Both the position numbers and the translations under genes were made by a program. 64,000 bases of DNA from Arthrobacter sp. 131MFCol6.1 (GTDB lineage Bacteria > Actinomycetota > Actinomycetes > Actinomycetales > Micrococcaceae), in contig NZ_KB895541.1 in assembly GCF_000374925.1 (NCBI RefSeq), forward strand, positions 870,122-934,121, given 5' to 3'. Positions 56,101-63,658 of this stretch are shown here, one piece after another (position 1 is the first letter of the stretch; each line of letters opens with the position of its first letter). The notes under the pieces are model-generated. The model had not been told where the DNA came from. It did no database searches and saw nothing but the letters and a program-made list of their open reading frames with translations.

Positions 56101-56276
56101 ACCGGCCCGGCCATGAGATTGAGCACCCCATGGCGGTGGTCATTCTGGGCGGCCTTGTCACGTCGACACTGGTCAACCTGTTCATCGTCCCATCGCTCTA
56201 CCTGCGGTTCGCCAAGAAGGGCCCGTCACGCCGTGACCGCCAGCCCGGCCAGCCGGAACCCGTCCCTGTCGCCTAG
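53130..56276 (+). CDS. RND permease, CusA/CzcA-like, intact proton site
   Basis: 1048 residues with the same two-repeat RND architecture. TM4 carries 'VVVDDAIIDVEN' (about 410-421), whose Asp413 and Glu420 correspond to the essential TM4 Asp and Glu of CusA/CzcA. The late block 'MGIAARNGILLINH' and 'RLSPILMTTLATALALVPL' is canonical for the heavy-metal subfamily. It likely uses proton influx to drive export, possibly as a complex with the first permease and the small lipoprotein. The substrate is unknown; no metal site was assigned. The start is 1 nt after the preceding stop. Confidence 0.92.
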   Translation: MRRIVAASLRFRSIIIAMAAALMIVGGAQLSSASVDVFPEFAPPRVEVQTACLGLTASEVEELVTVPMEQAFNGIDGLDQMRSKSVSQLSAIVMEFKPGTDLLTARQLVSERMATVIPTLPTWAAPPVMLQPLSSTSRVMKIGLSSETRSLIEMSMVSYWNIRAHLLRVPGVANVAIWGERLQMLQVQVDPAKLAANNVTLENVMNSTSDALDAGLLKYSPGALIGTGGALETPSQSLTIRHVQPITSPADLAQVPLEEREGLPPLKLADVATVVEDHQQLIGDAVINGGPGLMLIVEKLPWGNTLEVTRGVEEALKELQPGLTGIAVDTTLFRPASFIEESLGNLSLALLLGCFLVVLVLSVFLFQWRTALVSVTAIPLSLMAAALVLYWTGGTINTMVLAGLVIAVGVVVDDAIIDVENIVRRLRHHRASGGTESTARVVVNASLEVRGPIVYATLIIVAATVPIFFLDGLTGAFFRPLATAYTLAVMASMLVALTVTPAMAYIFLRNAKLEDRDPPVVRVLKRWYGAALRPIVKRPLPGYLAVAALGVVGIIAAPLLGQSLLPSFKERDFLMHWVTQPGTSNAEEVRVSQLACRELMTIPGVNNCGSHIGQAFAADEVVGVNFGENWISVDPSVDYDKTLASIQQVVDGYPGIHRDVQTYLKERVREVLTGTGYSIVVRVYGDDLDTLKKQADKVKTALAGIEGAIGAKVALQVNVPQVDVEVNLDAANRYGLKPGDVRRAAATLVSGEEVGDVYRDGKAYDVQVWSPPAIRTSVTSIENLPLDTPSGQKIRVADVAKITVKPTPNVIERSEGSRRLDVSANVKEGDLAKVVEKLESDLQSVEFPTGYSAEILGEYAERQAASQRLLLFAMGALVVVFLLLQAAFRSWRLAVLGILTLPVALVGGVIAAHMSGGILSLGSLVGFLTVMGIAARNGILLINHCQHLEQFEGMTFGPALVLRGAAERLSPILMTTLATALALVPLVVMGNRPGHEIEHPMAVVILGGLVTSTLVNLFIVPSLYLRFAKKGPSRRDRQPGQPEPVPVA

Positions 56277-56306
56277 TACCACCACCAATAAGGAGAGGCC
56301 AGTCAG

Positions 56307-57242
56307 ATGACACCACTATCTAAGAGATTTACCGCTTACTGCTCCGCGGTCTTGCTGGTGGTGGCATCGCTGACGGCGGCGACGGCGGCCGCGGCGACGG
56401 CCGCCGCCGCGCCGGCGGCCACGAGTACCAAGGAACTGTGCGGCCCCGGCTCGGTGCTGAGGTTCAACCGTTCCGCGTTCCCGGCAAAACCGAATATCGA
56501 CAACCAGTGGCTCAGGCTCAGGCCCGGGATGCAATACACCACAACCGGCAAAGTAATCTCCCCGGACGGGACGACCACCCGCACGGTTGTCAGCACCGTC
56601 ACAGGACTAACCAAGGTCATTGACGGGGTCAAGACGATCGTGGTCTGGGACCGGGACTACTCCGACGGTGAACTCGTGGAGTCCGAACTCGCTTTCTTCG
56701 CCCAAACGGAGAAAGGGACAGTCTGGCTCTTCGGCGAATATCCGGAGGAGTACGAGAACGGGAAGTTGGTCGGCGCGCCCAGCACGTTCATCAGCGGCAT
56801 CGACAGGGCCCGGGCCGGCATCGCCATGCAGGCCAAGCCGCACCGGAACACCCCTGCATACGTCCAGGCCTATGCCCCCACCGTGGACTTCCTGGACTGC
56901 GGGGACGTATTCGCGAAGAACCAACGAGTCTGCGTCCCCACGGGATGCTACAACGACGTGCTGGTGATTGATGAGTTCAACCCGCTCGACCCGCCAAGCG
57001 CCGGCCACCAGCGCAAGTTCTACTCAGCCGGGACCGGGCTCATCAAGGTGACAGCAGTCGGCGGCGAAGACCAAGAGTTCATGGACCTGGTCAAGATCAC
57101 CAGGCTCACCAGCGCGGTGCTGGACAGGATCAACACCCGTGCCCTTGAGCTCGACAGCAGGGGCTACACAGTCAGCAAGGACGTCTACGCCAAGACGCCG
57201 CGTGCTGTCGTGCGGACCCCGTCTACGCGGCCCGTGCCCTGA
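56307..57242 (+). CDS. secreted beta-rich protein of the RND cassette
   Basis: 311 residues. An unusually Ala/Thr-rich signal peptide (about 1-38) ends near 'AAAPAATST'. The mature part has five Cys ('ELCGPG', 'LDCGDVF', 'RVCVPTGCYND') and repeated strand patterns ('MQYTTTGKVI', 'GVKTIVVWDRDYSDGELV', 'GTVWLFGEYPEEYENGK', 'RKFYSAGTGLIKV'). I recall this strand pattern from uncharacterised secreted bacterial proteins without a defined activity. AAGGAGAGG precedes the ATG, 30 nt after the second permease, so it should be the fourth gene of that operon. It could bind the exported compound or stabilise the pump outside. Confidence 0.8.
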   Translation: MTPLSKRFTAYCSAVLLVVASLTAATAAAATAAAAPAATSTKELCGPGSVLRFNRSAFPAKPNIDNQWLRLRPGMQYTTTGKVISPDGTTTRTVVSTVTGLTKVIDGVKTIVVWDRDYSDGELVESELAFFAQTEKGTVWLFGEYPEEYENGKLVGAPSTFISGIDRARAGIAMQAKPHRNTPAYVQAYAPTVDFLDCGDVFAKNQRVCVPTGCYNDVLVIDEFNPLDPPSAGHQRKFYSAGTGLIKVTAVGGEDQEFMDLVKITRLTSAVLDRINTRALELDSRGYTVSKDVYAKTPRAVVRTPSTRPVP

Positions 57243-57282
57243 GGGACAAACCCGACGCGGGACAGCGCTGACGCAGACAGTG

Positions 57283-57318
57283 AAGAGCTCCGGCCAGGTT
57301 TCCCTGGCCGGAGCTCTT
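57283..57318 (+). terminator. terminator of the RND cassette
   Basis: 16-nt perfect arms (57283-57298 and 57303-57318) with a 4-nt loop, followed by CTTCTTT-like T-rich sequence. It lies between convergent transcripts. Confidence 0.82.
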
Positions 57319-57375
57319 CTTTGTCCGCCGAAGCCGTACCCGCCGGGGCGGCACCCGGCGGGTCGGTGTGTGCGC

Positions 57376-58890
57376 CTACTTCACGTCGTCATCAACCCAG
57401 TCCATGGACTTGGTGACGGCCTTCTTCCAGAGACGCATCTGGCGTTCCCGCTCGGCCTGGTCCATTTGCGGCTCCCACCGCTTGTCCTCGGCCCAGTTGG
57501 CCGAGCACTCGCCCAGGTCCTTCCAGAATCCGACCGCCAGGCCGGCCGCGTAGGCTGCGCCCAGCGCCGTCGTCTCGACCACCTTCGGACGGATGACCGG
57601 CACGCCGAGGATGTCCGCCTGGAACTGCATCAGGGCGTCGTTGGCGACCATGCCGCCGTCGACCTTCAGCTCCGTCAGCGGGACGCCTGAGTCGGCGTTG
57701 ACGGCGTCGAGCACCTCGCGGGTCTGGAAGGCGGTGGCCTCCAGCGCCGCGCGGGCAATATGGGCCTTGGTAACAAAGCGGGTCAGGCCCACAATGGCGC
57801 CACGGGCGTCCGAGCGCCAGTACGGCGCGAAGAGGCCGGAGAACGCCGGAACAATGTACACCCCGCCGTTGTCCTCCACCGAGGCCGCGAGGGTCTCGAC
57901 CTCCGGGGCGCTGCTGATCATGCCGAGGTTGTCACGCAGCCACTGGATCAAGGAACCGGTGACGGCAATGGAGCCCTCCAGCGCGTAGTGCGGCGCCGCG
58001 TCGCCGAGCTTGTAGCCGACGGTGGTCAGCAGCCCGTTCTTGGAATGGATAATTTCCTCGGCCGTGTTGAAGATCAGGAAGCAGCCCGTGCCGTAGGTGT
58101 TCTTGGCTTCCCCGGCATCGAACGCCGCCTGCCCGAACGTGGCCGCCTGCTGGTCGCCCAGGATGCCGGCCACAGGAACCTCGCGCAGCAACTGGGAGGT
58201 GTGCACCGTGCCGTAGACCTCGGAAGAGGACTTGATGGTCGGCATCATGGAGGCCGGGACACCGAACGCGTCAAGAATCTCCTGGTCCCATGACAGCGTC
58301 TCAAGGTCCATGAACATGGTCCGTGAGGCGTTGGTCACGTCCGTGACGTGCACTCCGCCGTCGGTCCCGCCGGTCAGGTTCCAGAGCACCCAGCAGTCGG
58401 TGTTGCCGAAGACGAGGTCACCGGCCTCCGCCTTGGCCCGGGCGCCTTCGACGTTGTCCAGGATCCACTTGATCTTGGTGCCCGAGAAGTAGGTCGCCAG
58501 CGGCAGGCCCACCTTCTGCTTGAAACGTTCCACCCCGCCGTCCTTCGCGAGTTCGTCCACGATCGGCTGGGTGCGGGTGTCCTGCCACACGATGGCGTTG
58601 TAGATCGCCTCGCCGGTGGTCTTGTCCCACACCACCGCTGTTTCGCGCTGGTTGGTGATGCCGACGGCGGCGATGTCGTGCCGGGTCAGGTTCGCCTTGG
58701 ACAGAGCCGAGCCGATCACTTCGCGGGTGTTGTTCCAGATTTCAGCGGGGTTGTGCTCCACCCAGCCGGGCTGGGGGAAGATCTGCTCGTGCTCCATCTG
58801 GCCGGAGGAGACGATGCTGCCGCTGTGGTCGAACACGATGGCGCGGGTACTCGTGGTGCCCTGGTCGATGGCAACTACGTACTGGTTCAT
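57376..58890 (-). CDS. glpK: glycerol kinase
   Basis: 504 residues, the standard length. Phosphorylates glycerol to glycerol-3-phosphate. The FGGY kinase N-terminus '[17 protein letters not shown]' holds the phosphate-binding loop. '[14 protein letters not shown]' and the C-terminal '[21 protein letters not shown]' (in part) are conserved. The ATG follows AAGGAC. It is third in glpD-glpF-glpK, 42 nt after glpF. Confidence 0.97.
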   Translation of the reverse strand: MNQYVVAIDQGTTSTRAIVFDHSGSIVSSGQMEHEQIFPQPGWVEHNPAEIWNNTREVIGSALSKANLTRHDIAAVGITNQRETAVVWDKTTGEAIYNAIVWQDTRTQPIVDELAKDGGVERFKQKVGLPLATYFSGTKIKWILDNVEGARAKAEAGDLVFGNTDCWVLWNLTGGTDGGVHVTDVTNASRTMFMDLETLSWDQEILDAFGVPASMMPTIKSSSEVYGTVHTSQLLREVPVAGILGDQQAATFGQAAFDAGEAKNTYGTGCFLIFNTAEEIIHSKNGLLTTVGYKLGDAAPHYALEGSIAVTGSLIQWLRDNLGMISSAPEVETLAASVEDNGGVYIVPAFSGLFAPYWRSDARGAIVGLTRFVTKAHIARAALEATAFQTREVLDAVNADSGVPLTELKVDGGMVANDALMQFQADILGVPVIRPKVVETTALGAAYAAGLAVGFWKDLGECSANWAEDKRWEPQMDQAERERQMRLWKKAVTKSMDWVDDDVK

Positions 58891-58932
58891 ATTGACGTCC
58901 TTGTCTGTTTAGCGTGGCAGTTGATCTGGCAA

Positions 58933-59685
58933 TCAGAGGGGTAGTACAGGGGGGATGATCGGCACAACAGCGGCCACGAGGCCGCCGAGGCCGCCACCGA
59001 TCAGGGGTCCGACGACCGGGATCCAGGAGTAGCTCCAGTCGGAGGACCCCTTGCCCTTCATGGGGAGGAGGGCGTGCGCGATGCGCGGGCCCAGGTCACG
59101 GGCCGGGTTGATGGCGTAGCCGGTGGGGCCGCCGAGGGAAACACCGATGCCGACAACCAGCAGGGCGACCGCCAGCGGGCCAAGTCCGGACGGTGTCCCG
59201 CCGAAGGTCAGGATGACGAAGACGAGGACAAAGGTGCCGATGATCTCGGTGATCAGGTTCCACGGGTTCGAGCGGATCGCCGGGCCGGTGGAGAAGACGG
59301 CCAGCTGGCTGGCGGGCTCGGATTCGGCATCGAAGTGCTGCCGGTAGGCCAGCCACATGATGACGGCGCCCAGGAAGGCGCCGGTCAGTTCCCCGCCGAA
59401 GTAGGTCAGGGTTGAGGCGAAGTCGACCGGAACGCCGGGGGCGTACAACTTCTTGCCGTTGACCAACAGGCCGAAAGTCACGGCAGGGTTCAGGTGTGCA
59501 CCTGAGATGGCGGCAACATAGACACCGGAGAAGACGGCAATGCCCCATCCCCAGGTCACCATCAGGAACCCGCCGTTGTTGCCCTTAGTGCCTTTGAGCG
59601 CAACGTTGGCCACCACGCCGCAACCCAGCAGGGTCAGCATGGCGGTACCGAATAATTCGGATAGGAAAACTATTCCAAGAGACAT
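58933..59685 (-). CDS. glpF: glycerol facilitator (aquaglyceroporin)
   Basis: 250 residues with six helices and the two pore half-helices: 'GAHLNPAVTFG' (first NPA, near residue 67) and 'YAINPARDLGPR' (second NPA followed by R-D, typical of glycerol-conducting channels). It admits glycerol for GlpK. ATG 59685 follows GAGGAG. It sits between glpD and glpK; the 156-nt gap after glpD contains two hairpins, so it may also have its own promoter. Confidence 0.96.
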   Translation of the reverse strand: MSLGIVFLSELFGTAMLTLLGCGVVANVALKGTKGNNGGFLMVTWGWGIAVFSGVYVAAISGAHLNPAVTFGLLVNGKKLYAPGVPVDFASTLTYFGGELTGAFLGAVIMWLAYRQHFDAESEPASQLAVFSTGPAIRSNPWNLITEIIGTFVLVFVILTFGGTPSGLGPLAVALLVVGIGVSLGGPTGYAINPARDLGPRIAHALLPMKGKGSSDWSYSWIPVVGPLIGGGLGGLVAAVVPIIPPVLPL

Positions 59686-59737
59686 CTTTGACTCCTCTAT
59701 TTTCTGTTGTCGGCGTCCGCGAGTTTGGAAGCCGTGG

Positions 59738-59838
59738 GGCCGGCAGCATGTTCGTGCTGCCGGCCAGCCACTGCGCCGGCCGCCGGGGCGGACCGCGCAG
59801 TGCTTGCACCCGGGCTTCCCTGCCCGGGCACGCAAGCA
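59738..59838 (-). terminator. two hairpins between glpD and glpF
   Basis: TGCTTGC-A-CCCGGGC (59801-59815) pairs with GCCCGGG-CAC-GCAAGCA (59822-59838) directly after the glpD stop. A second stem lies at 59738-59748/59755-59765. Neither runs into a U tract, so they may attenuate or stabilise rather than end transcription. Confidence 0.6.
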
Positions 59839-59841
59839 ATA

Positions 59842-61608
59842 TCAGGCGACCAGGCTGTGGACCCGGACACCGTGGAACCGTTGGAGCACCTCCTGTGCGT
59901 GGCTGATCTCTGTGGCCCGGCGTGCCGCGTCCCAGCCGAGCGGTCCGGAAAGGATGTCCGCAACTTCATTCAGCAGTTCCCCGGTCACCAGGCCGCGGAA
60001 AGCCAGGGACGTGCGGCGGATGAGGACGTCCACGAGGTGCCCGATCTGCTCGTGGGCGGCCATGAACTCCAGTTCGCGGGTGCTCAGCTCACGCGTCGAA
60101 TGCAGCAGCCGGTCCGGCCCGCCGGCCGGCCCGTCCAGGAACCGGATGACTTCTTCGGCGCGAGTCCCGTAGCGGGTCAGCAGCCCGGTGACGCGGGCGG
60201 CGTCGCGGCCGGCCGACATGTGGGCCTTGATCCAGCGCTGGACGCCGTCCTCGCTGTCCGGGAACCCTGCTCCGCCGCCGATGGCGAGCTTCGCCGTCGA
60301 AACCTTCCGTTCCAGGCCGAGCTCGGCCAGGACGTCGTTGCTCAGGTGCTCGGCCAGGGCCCGGAACGTGGTCCACTTGCCGCCGACGAGGCTGAGGACG
60401 GCTCCGCCCGCCGCCTGCCGGCGTTCGATCCGGTAGTCCCGGCTGACGAACCCGGGCTGGGTGGCGTCATGCTTCGGCAGCGGGCGCACACCGGAGAACG
60501 AGTAGACAATCTGGTCCCGGCCCACCGGGATGTCCGGGAAGACGTGGCCGATCAGGTCAAAGAAGTAGTCGATTTCCGCCTCGGTGCACACGGCGTCCTG
60601 GGCCATGTCGGCGTCGACGTCGGTGGTGCCGACCAGGACGCGGTCCCCCATCGGATAGATCAGCACGATCCGGCCGTCGGTGTGCTCGAAGAAGATCTCG
60701 CGGCCGTTGCACGCCGCGAGCAGCTCCGGATGGTCCAGCACGATGTGCGAACCTTTGGTGCCGCCCATGAACGACGACGCCGCTCCCATGGCCTCGTTGG
60801 TCAGGTCGACCCAGGCGCCTGTGGTGTTCACGACGACGTCGGCAGTGAAGTCGAACATCTCGCCGGTCAGTTCGTCGCGCAACTGGACCGTGGTTCCGGG
60901 GGTGCCGGTGGTCCCGGAGCCACCGAGGGAGACAAGCGAAACGTAGTTGCTGGCGCGGGCGTGGCTGTCCGCACCACCGGCCTTCTCGCCATCCTGGAGC
61001 ACGTCGAGGGTGAGGCGCTCGGGGTTGTGGACGGAGGCGTCGAAGTAGGTGGCCGCGTATTTGATCCCGGGGTGCAGCCGGGGCAGCTCCTCCAGGGCGC
61101 GCTTGCGTCCGCGGAACTGGTGGCGCGGGACCGTGCCGCCGTCGCGGGAGAAGAAGTCGTACATGCTCAGGCCGAGCTTGATCAGGAACGCCCCGCGTTC
61201 GGTGTGCTTGCCCTGCTTGTGGGTCAGGAAGCGCATGGGGGCGGCCAGGACTCCGGAGAAGGTGCTGAAGATCGGGATCGTGGTCTGCAGCGGCTTGACG
61301 TAGTGCGGTGCGATCCGCAGGAGCCTGTTGCGCTCGGTCACGGATTCCTGGACGAGGCGGAACTCGCCGTTTTCGAGGTACCGGATGCCGCCGTGGATCA
61401 TGTGGGAGGAGGCGCCGCTGGCGCCCTGGCAATAATCGCCGCGCTCAACGAGCGCCACATCCACGCCCTGCAGCGCCAGGTCACGGAACGTGCCGACCCC
61501 GTTGATTCCGCCTCCGATGATCAGAACCTGCGCGTGCCGCCGCGTCCGCAGCTTCTGCACCGAGGCGCGATCGTTCGCCGGTGTGCCGACTGAGTCCTTC
61601 TGTCCCAA
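59842..61608 (-). CDS. glpD: aerobic glycerol-3-phosphate dehydrogenase
   Basis: 588 residues. This FAD enzyme of the membrane face oxidises glycerol-3-phosphate to DHAP and feeds electrons to quinone. The FAD motif 'VLIIGGGINGVGTFRDLAL' is at about 28-46. 'GASGASSHMIHGGIRYLE', 'HPELLAACNGREIFFEHTDG' and a C-terminal DAO_C domain ('EIGHLVDVLIRRT'-like) follow. TTG 61608 is chosen because AAGGGAG lies 5-6 nt upstream. It is first of glpD-glpF-glpK and divergent from the SorC regulator. Confidence 0.96.
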   Translation of the reverse strand: MGQKDSVGTPANDRASVQKLRTRRHAQVLIIGGGINGVGTFRDLALQGVDVALVERGDYCQGASGASSHMIHGGIRYLENGEFRLVQESVTERNRLLRIAPHYVKPLQTTIPIFSTFSGVLAAPMRFLTHKQGKHTERGAFLIKLGLSMYDFFSRDGGTVPRHQFRGRKRALEELPRLHPGIKYAATYFDASVHNPERLTLDVLQDGEKAGGADSHARASNYVSLVSLGGSGTTGTPGTTVQLRDELTGEMFDFTADVVVNTTGAWVDLTNEAMGAASSFMGGTKGSHIVLDHPELLAACNGREIFFEHTDGRIVLIYPMGDRVLVGTTDVDADMAQDAVCTEAEIDYFFDLIGHVFPDIPVGRDQIVYSFSGVRPLPKHDATQPGFVSRDYRIERRQAAGGAVLSLVGGKWTTFRALAEHLSNDVLAELGLERKVSTAKLAIGGGAGFPDSEDGVQRWIKAHMSAGRDAARVTGLLTRYGTRAEEVIRFLDGPAGGPDRLLHSTRELSTRELEFMAAHEQIGHLVDVLIRRTSLAFRGLVTGELLNEVADILSGPLGWDAARRATEISHAQEVLQRFHGVRVHSLVA

Positions 61609-61668
61609 AACTGCTCCCTTGGGTTTGATTCTGTGCGGCACGCCCGTGGCGCGGCGCCGTTCAACACT

Positions 61669-61698
61669 ATTCTTTGGACTAATGGAAAATGGAGTCAA
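61669..61698 (-). promoter_or_regulatory. glpD promoter
   Basis: On the minus strand the -35 TTGACT (61698-61693) and -10 AAGAAT (61674-61669) are 18 nt apart. The glpD start lies about 60 nt downstream. Confidence 0.6.
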
Positions 61699-61704
61699 GC
61701 ACTA

Positions 61705-61718
61705 TGCACAAACGTGCA
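61705..61718. promoter_or_regulatory. candidate operator of the SorC-type regulator
   Basis: TGCAC-AAAC-GTGCA is a perfect inverted repeat just upstream of the glpD -35 and 14 nt before the regulator ATG. That location suits control of both divergent units. Confidence 0.6.
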
Positions 61719-61731
61719 GATGGGAAATTTC

Positions 61732-62694
61732 ATGATGCATTCACGCCAGTCCGACGCCCTCCGCGCGGCCCAGCTGTATTACCTGCAGGACCTGACCATG
61801 GATGCCATCGCCCGCGAGCTCCGGACGTCCCGGTCCACGGTGTCGCGGCTGTTGTCGGCGGCGCGCGATTCAGGTCTGGTGCAGATCCAGATCCGCAGCC
61901 CGCTAGACACCGGGCCCGAACTCGAGGGCATGATCCGCGCCGAATACAAGGTGGATGTCCATGTCGTTCCGGTCGTGGACACCCTCAATGAGGCGGAAAC
62001 ACTGGACCGGGTGGCCATGCAGGCCGCCCGGACGATCGGACCGCTGGTGGACTCCAACGCCATCATCGGCGTCGCATGGGGCTCCACCCTGAGTGCCGTG
62101 AGCCGGCACCTGACGCGCAAGATCACCCACGACAGCGTGATCGTCCAGCTCAACGGCGCCGGGAACATGCAGACCACCGGCATCACCTATGCCTCCGACA
62201 TCATGCGGCGGTTCGGCAGCGCCTACGGAGCACGGGTGGAACAGTTTCCCGTACCGGCCTTCTTCGACCACGCCGCGACCAAAAAGGCCATGTGGAATGA
62301 GCGCAGTGTTCAGCGGATCCTGGAGCTGCAGGCCCGGATGAGCATCGCCATCTTTGGTGTCGGATCGGTCGACGCCGACTACCCCAGCCACGTCTACGCC
62401 GGCGGCTACCTCGATGAAGACGACCTGAACGTGCTGGCGAACTCCGATGTGGTGGGCGATGTGGCCACGGTGTTCTTCCGCGCCGACGGGTCCTCGGGCG
62501 GCATCACGCTCAACGCGCGGTCCACCGGCCCGGGCCTGGCCCAGCTCCGCCAGGTCCGGCGCCGCATCTGCGTGGTGTCAGGTGCCTCCAAGATCAACGG
62601 GCTCAGGGGCGCGCTGGCGGCAGGACTGGCCACCGACCTGATCCTGGACGAGGCCAGCGCCCGCAGGCTGGTCCGGTTCGACGGACTGGGCTGA
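61732..62694 (+). CDS. SorC/DeoR-type sugar-binding transcriptional regulator
   Basis: 320 residues. The N-terminal helix-turn-helix is 'YYLQDLTMDAIARELRTSRS' followed by 'TVSRLLSAAR' (about 14-45). The rest is a SorC-type sugar-phosphate-binding domain with 'GVAWGSTLSAVSRHL', 'QLNGAGNMQTTGITYASDI' and 'CVVSGASKINGLRGAL'. It is divergent from glpD-glpF-glpK, so glycerol-3-phosphate or DHAP is the likely effector, which is inference. ATG 61732 or the next ATG at 61735 are equally possible; the upstream in-frame ATG at 61720 also exists. No strong Shine-Dalgarno is seen. Confidence 0.88.
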   Translation: MMHSRQSDALRAAQLYYLQDLTMDAIARELRTSRSTVSRLLSAARDSGLVQIQIRSPLDTGPELEGMIRAEYKVDVHVVPVVDTLNEAETLDRVAMQAARTIGPLVDSNAIIGVAWGSTLSAVSRHLTRKITHDSVIVQLNGAGNMQTTGITYASDIMRRFGSAYGARVEQFPVPAFFDHAATKKAMWNERSVQRILELQARMSIAIFGVGSVDADYPSHVYAGGYLDEDDLNVLANSDVVGDVATVFFRADGSSGGITLNARSTGPGLAQLRQVRRRICVVSGASKINGLRGALAAGLATDLILDEASARRLVRFDGLG

Positions 62695-62764
62695 GCGGCC
62701 GCGGGGCACCGTGACGGGCGTGGTCTGCAGCAACGGCGGTCCGGCATCCGCCAGCGCCAGTGGG

Positions 62765-62770
62765 TAAAGT
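62765..62770 (+). promoter_or_regulatory. -10 box for a leaderless aldo/keto reductase transcript
   Basis: TAAAGT ends 7 nt before ATG 62778. Confidence 0.5.
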
Positions 62771-62777
62771 CTTTGTC

Positions 62778-63647
62778 ATGAGACTCTCCCCCCGGCTGAC
62801 CCTGAACAACGGCGTATTGATCGACCGGCTGGGATTCGGGCTGTACAAGGTCCCCCCGGCCGACGCCGCCAGCCTGGTGACCATGGCGGTCGAGACCGGC
62901 TACCGGCACTTCGACACCGCCGCCATGTACGGCAACGAGACCGGCGTCGGCAAGGGAATCGGTGCCCTATCCGGATTTGAGGGGACCGGCGGCGGCCCCG
63001 GGGAAACCGCACCCTATGTTTCCCGCCAGGACCTCTTCATCACCACCAAGGTCTGGAACGACGACCACGGCTACGACGCCACCATGCGTGCGTTCGACAC
63101 CTCGATCTCCAACCTCGGCCTGGAGTACATCGACCTCTACCTGATCCATTGGCCGTGCGCGCGCCGTGGCCTGTTCCCGGAAACGTACCGGGCCCTGGAG
63201 ACGCTGTACCGCGAAGGCAAGGTGCGCGCAATCGGCGTCTCCAACTTCCAGCCGCAGCACCTGGACCGGCTCCTGGAAACGGCGGAGGTGGTGCCCGCCG
63301 TGAACCAGATCGAGCTTCATCCCTGGCTGCAGCAGGATGAACTGCGGGAAAAGCACGAGGTCCTGGGCATCCGCACGGAGGCGTGGAGTCCTTTGGGCCG
63401 CGGCCAGGTCCTGAAGGACCCGGTGATCCTGGCCCTCGCGGCCGAACACGACCGCACGCCGGCGCAAATCATCCTGCGCTGGCACCTGCAGCTGGGCAAT
63501 ATCGCCATCCCCAAAGCCAGCTCGTCCGGGCGGATCCGCGAAAACTTCGAGGTCTTCGACTTTGAGCTCTCCCCGCTGGATATGACGGAGGTCGGCGGCC
63601 TCGAACGCGGCTTCCGGACCGGCTCCCACCCCGACAACGTCGCATAG
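62778..63647 (+). CDS. aldo/keto reductase
   Basis: 289 residues of an NADPH-dependent (beta/alpha)8 reductase. The catalytic tetrad is visible: Asp in 'YRHFDTAAMYGNE' with Tyr a few residues on, Lys in 'FITTKVWNDD', and His in 'LYLIHWPC'. The cofactor site 'IAIPKASSSGRIRENF' is near the C-terminus. It resembles the 2,5-diketo-gluconate reductase/YvgN group. A glycine-rich insert after 'KGIGALSGFEG' is longer than in most members. ATG 62778 is preferred over an upstream GTG because TAAAGT lies 7 nt before it. A hydrolase gene begins 12 nt after its stop. Confidence 0.92.
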   Translation: MRLSPRLTLNNGVLIDRLGFGLYKVPPADAASLVTMAVETGYRHFDTAAMYGNETGVGKGIGALSGFEGTGGGPGETAPYVSRQDLFITTKVWNDDHGYDATMRAFDTSISNLGLEYIDLYLIHWPCARRGLFPETYRALETLYREGKVRAIGVSNFQPQHLDRLLETAEVVPAVNQIELHPWLQQDELREKHEVLGIRTEAWSPLGRGQVLKDPVILALAAEHDRTPAQIILRWHLQLGNIAIPKASSSGRIRENFEVFDFELSPLDMTEVGGLERGFRTGSHPDNVA

Positions 63648-63658
63648 GATTCGAACCA

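Noticed and set aside
59707..61593. 628-codon plus-strand frame opposite glpD
   Set aside because: Shadow frame without features; glpD is unambiguous.
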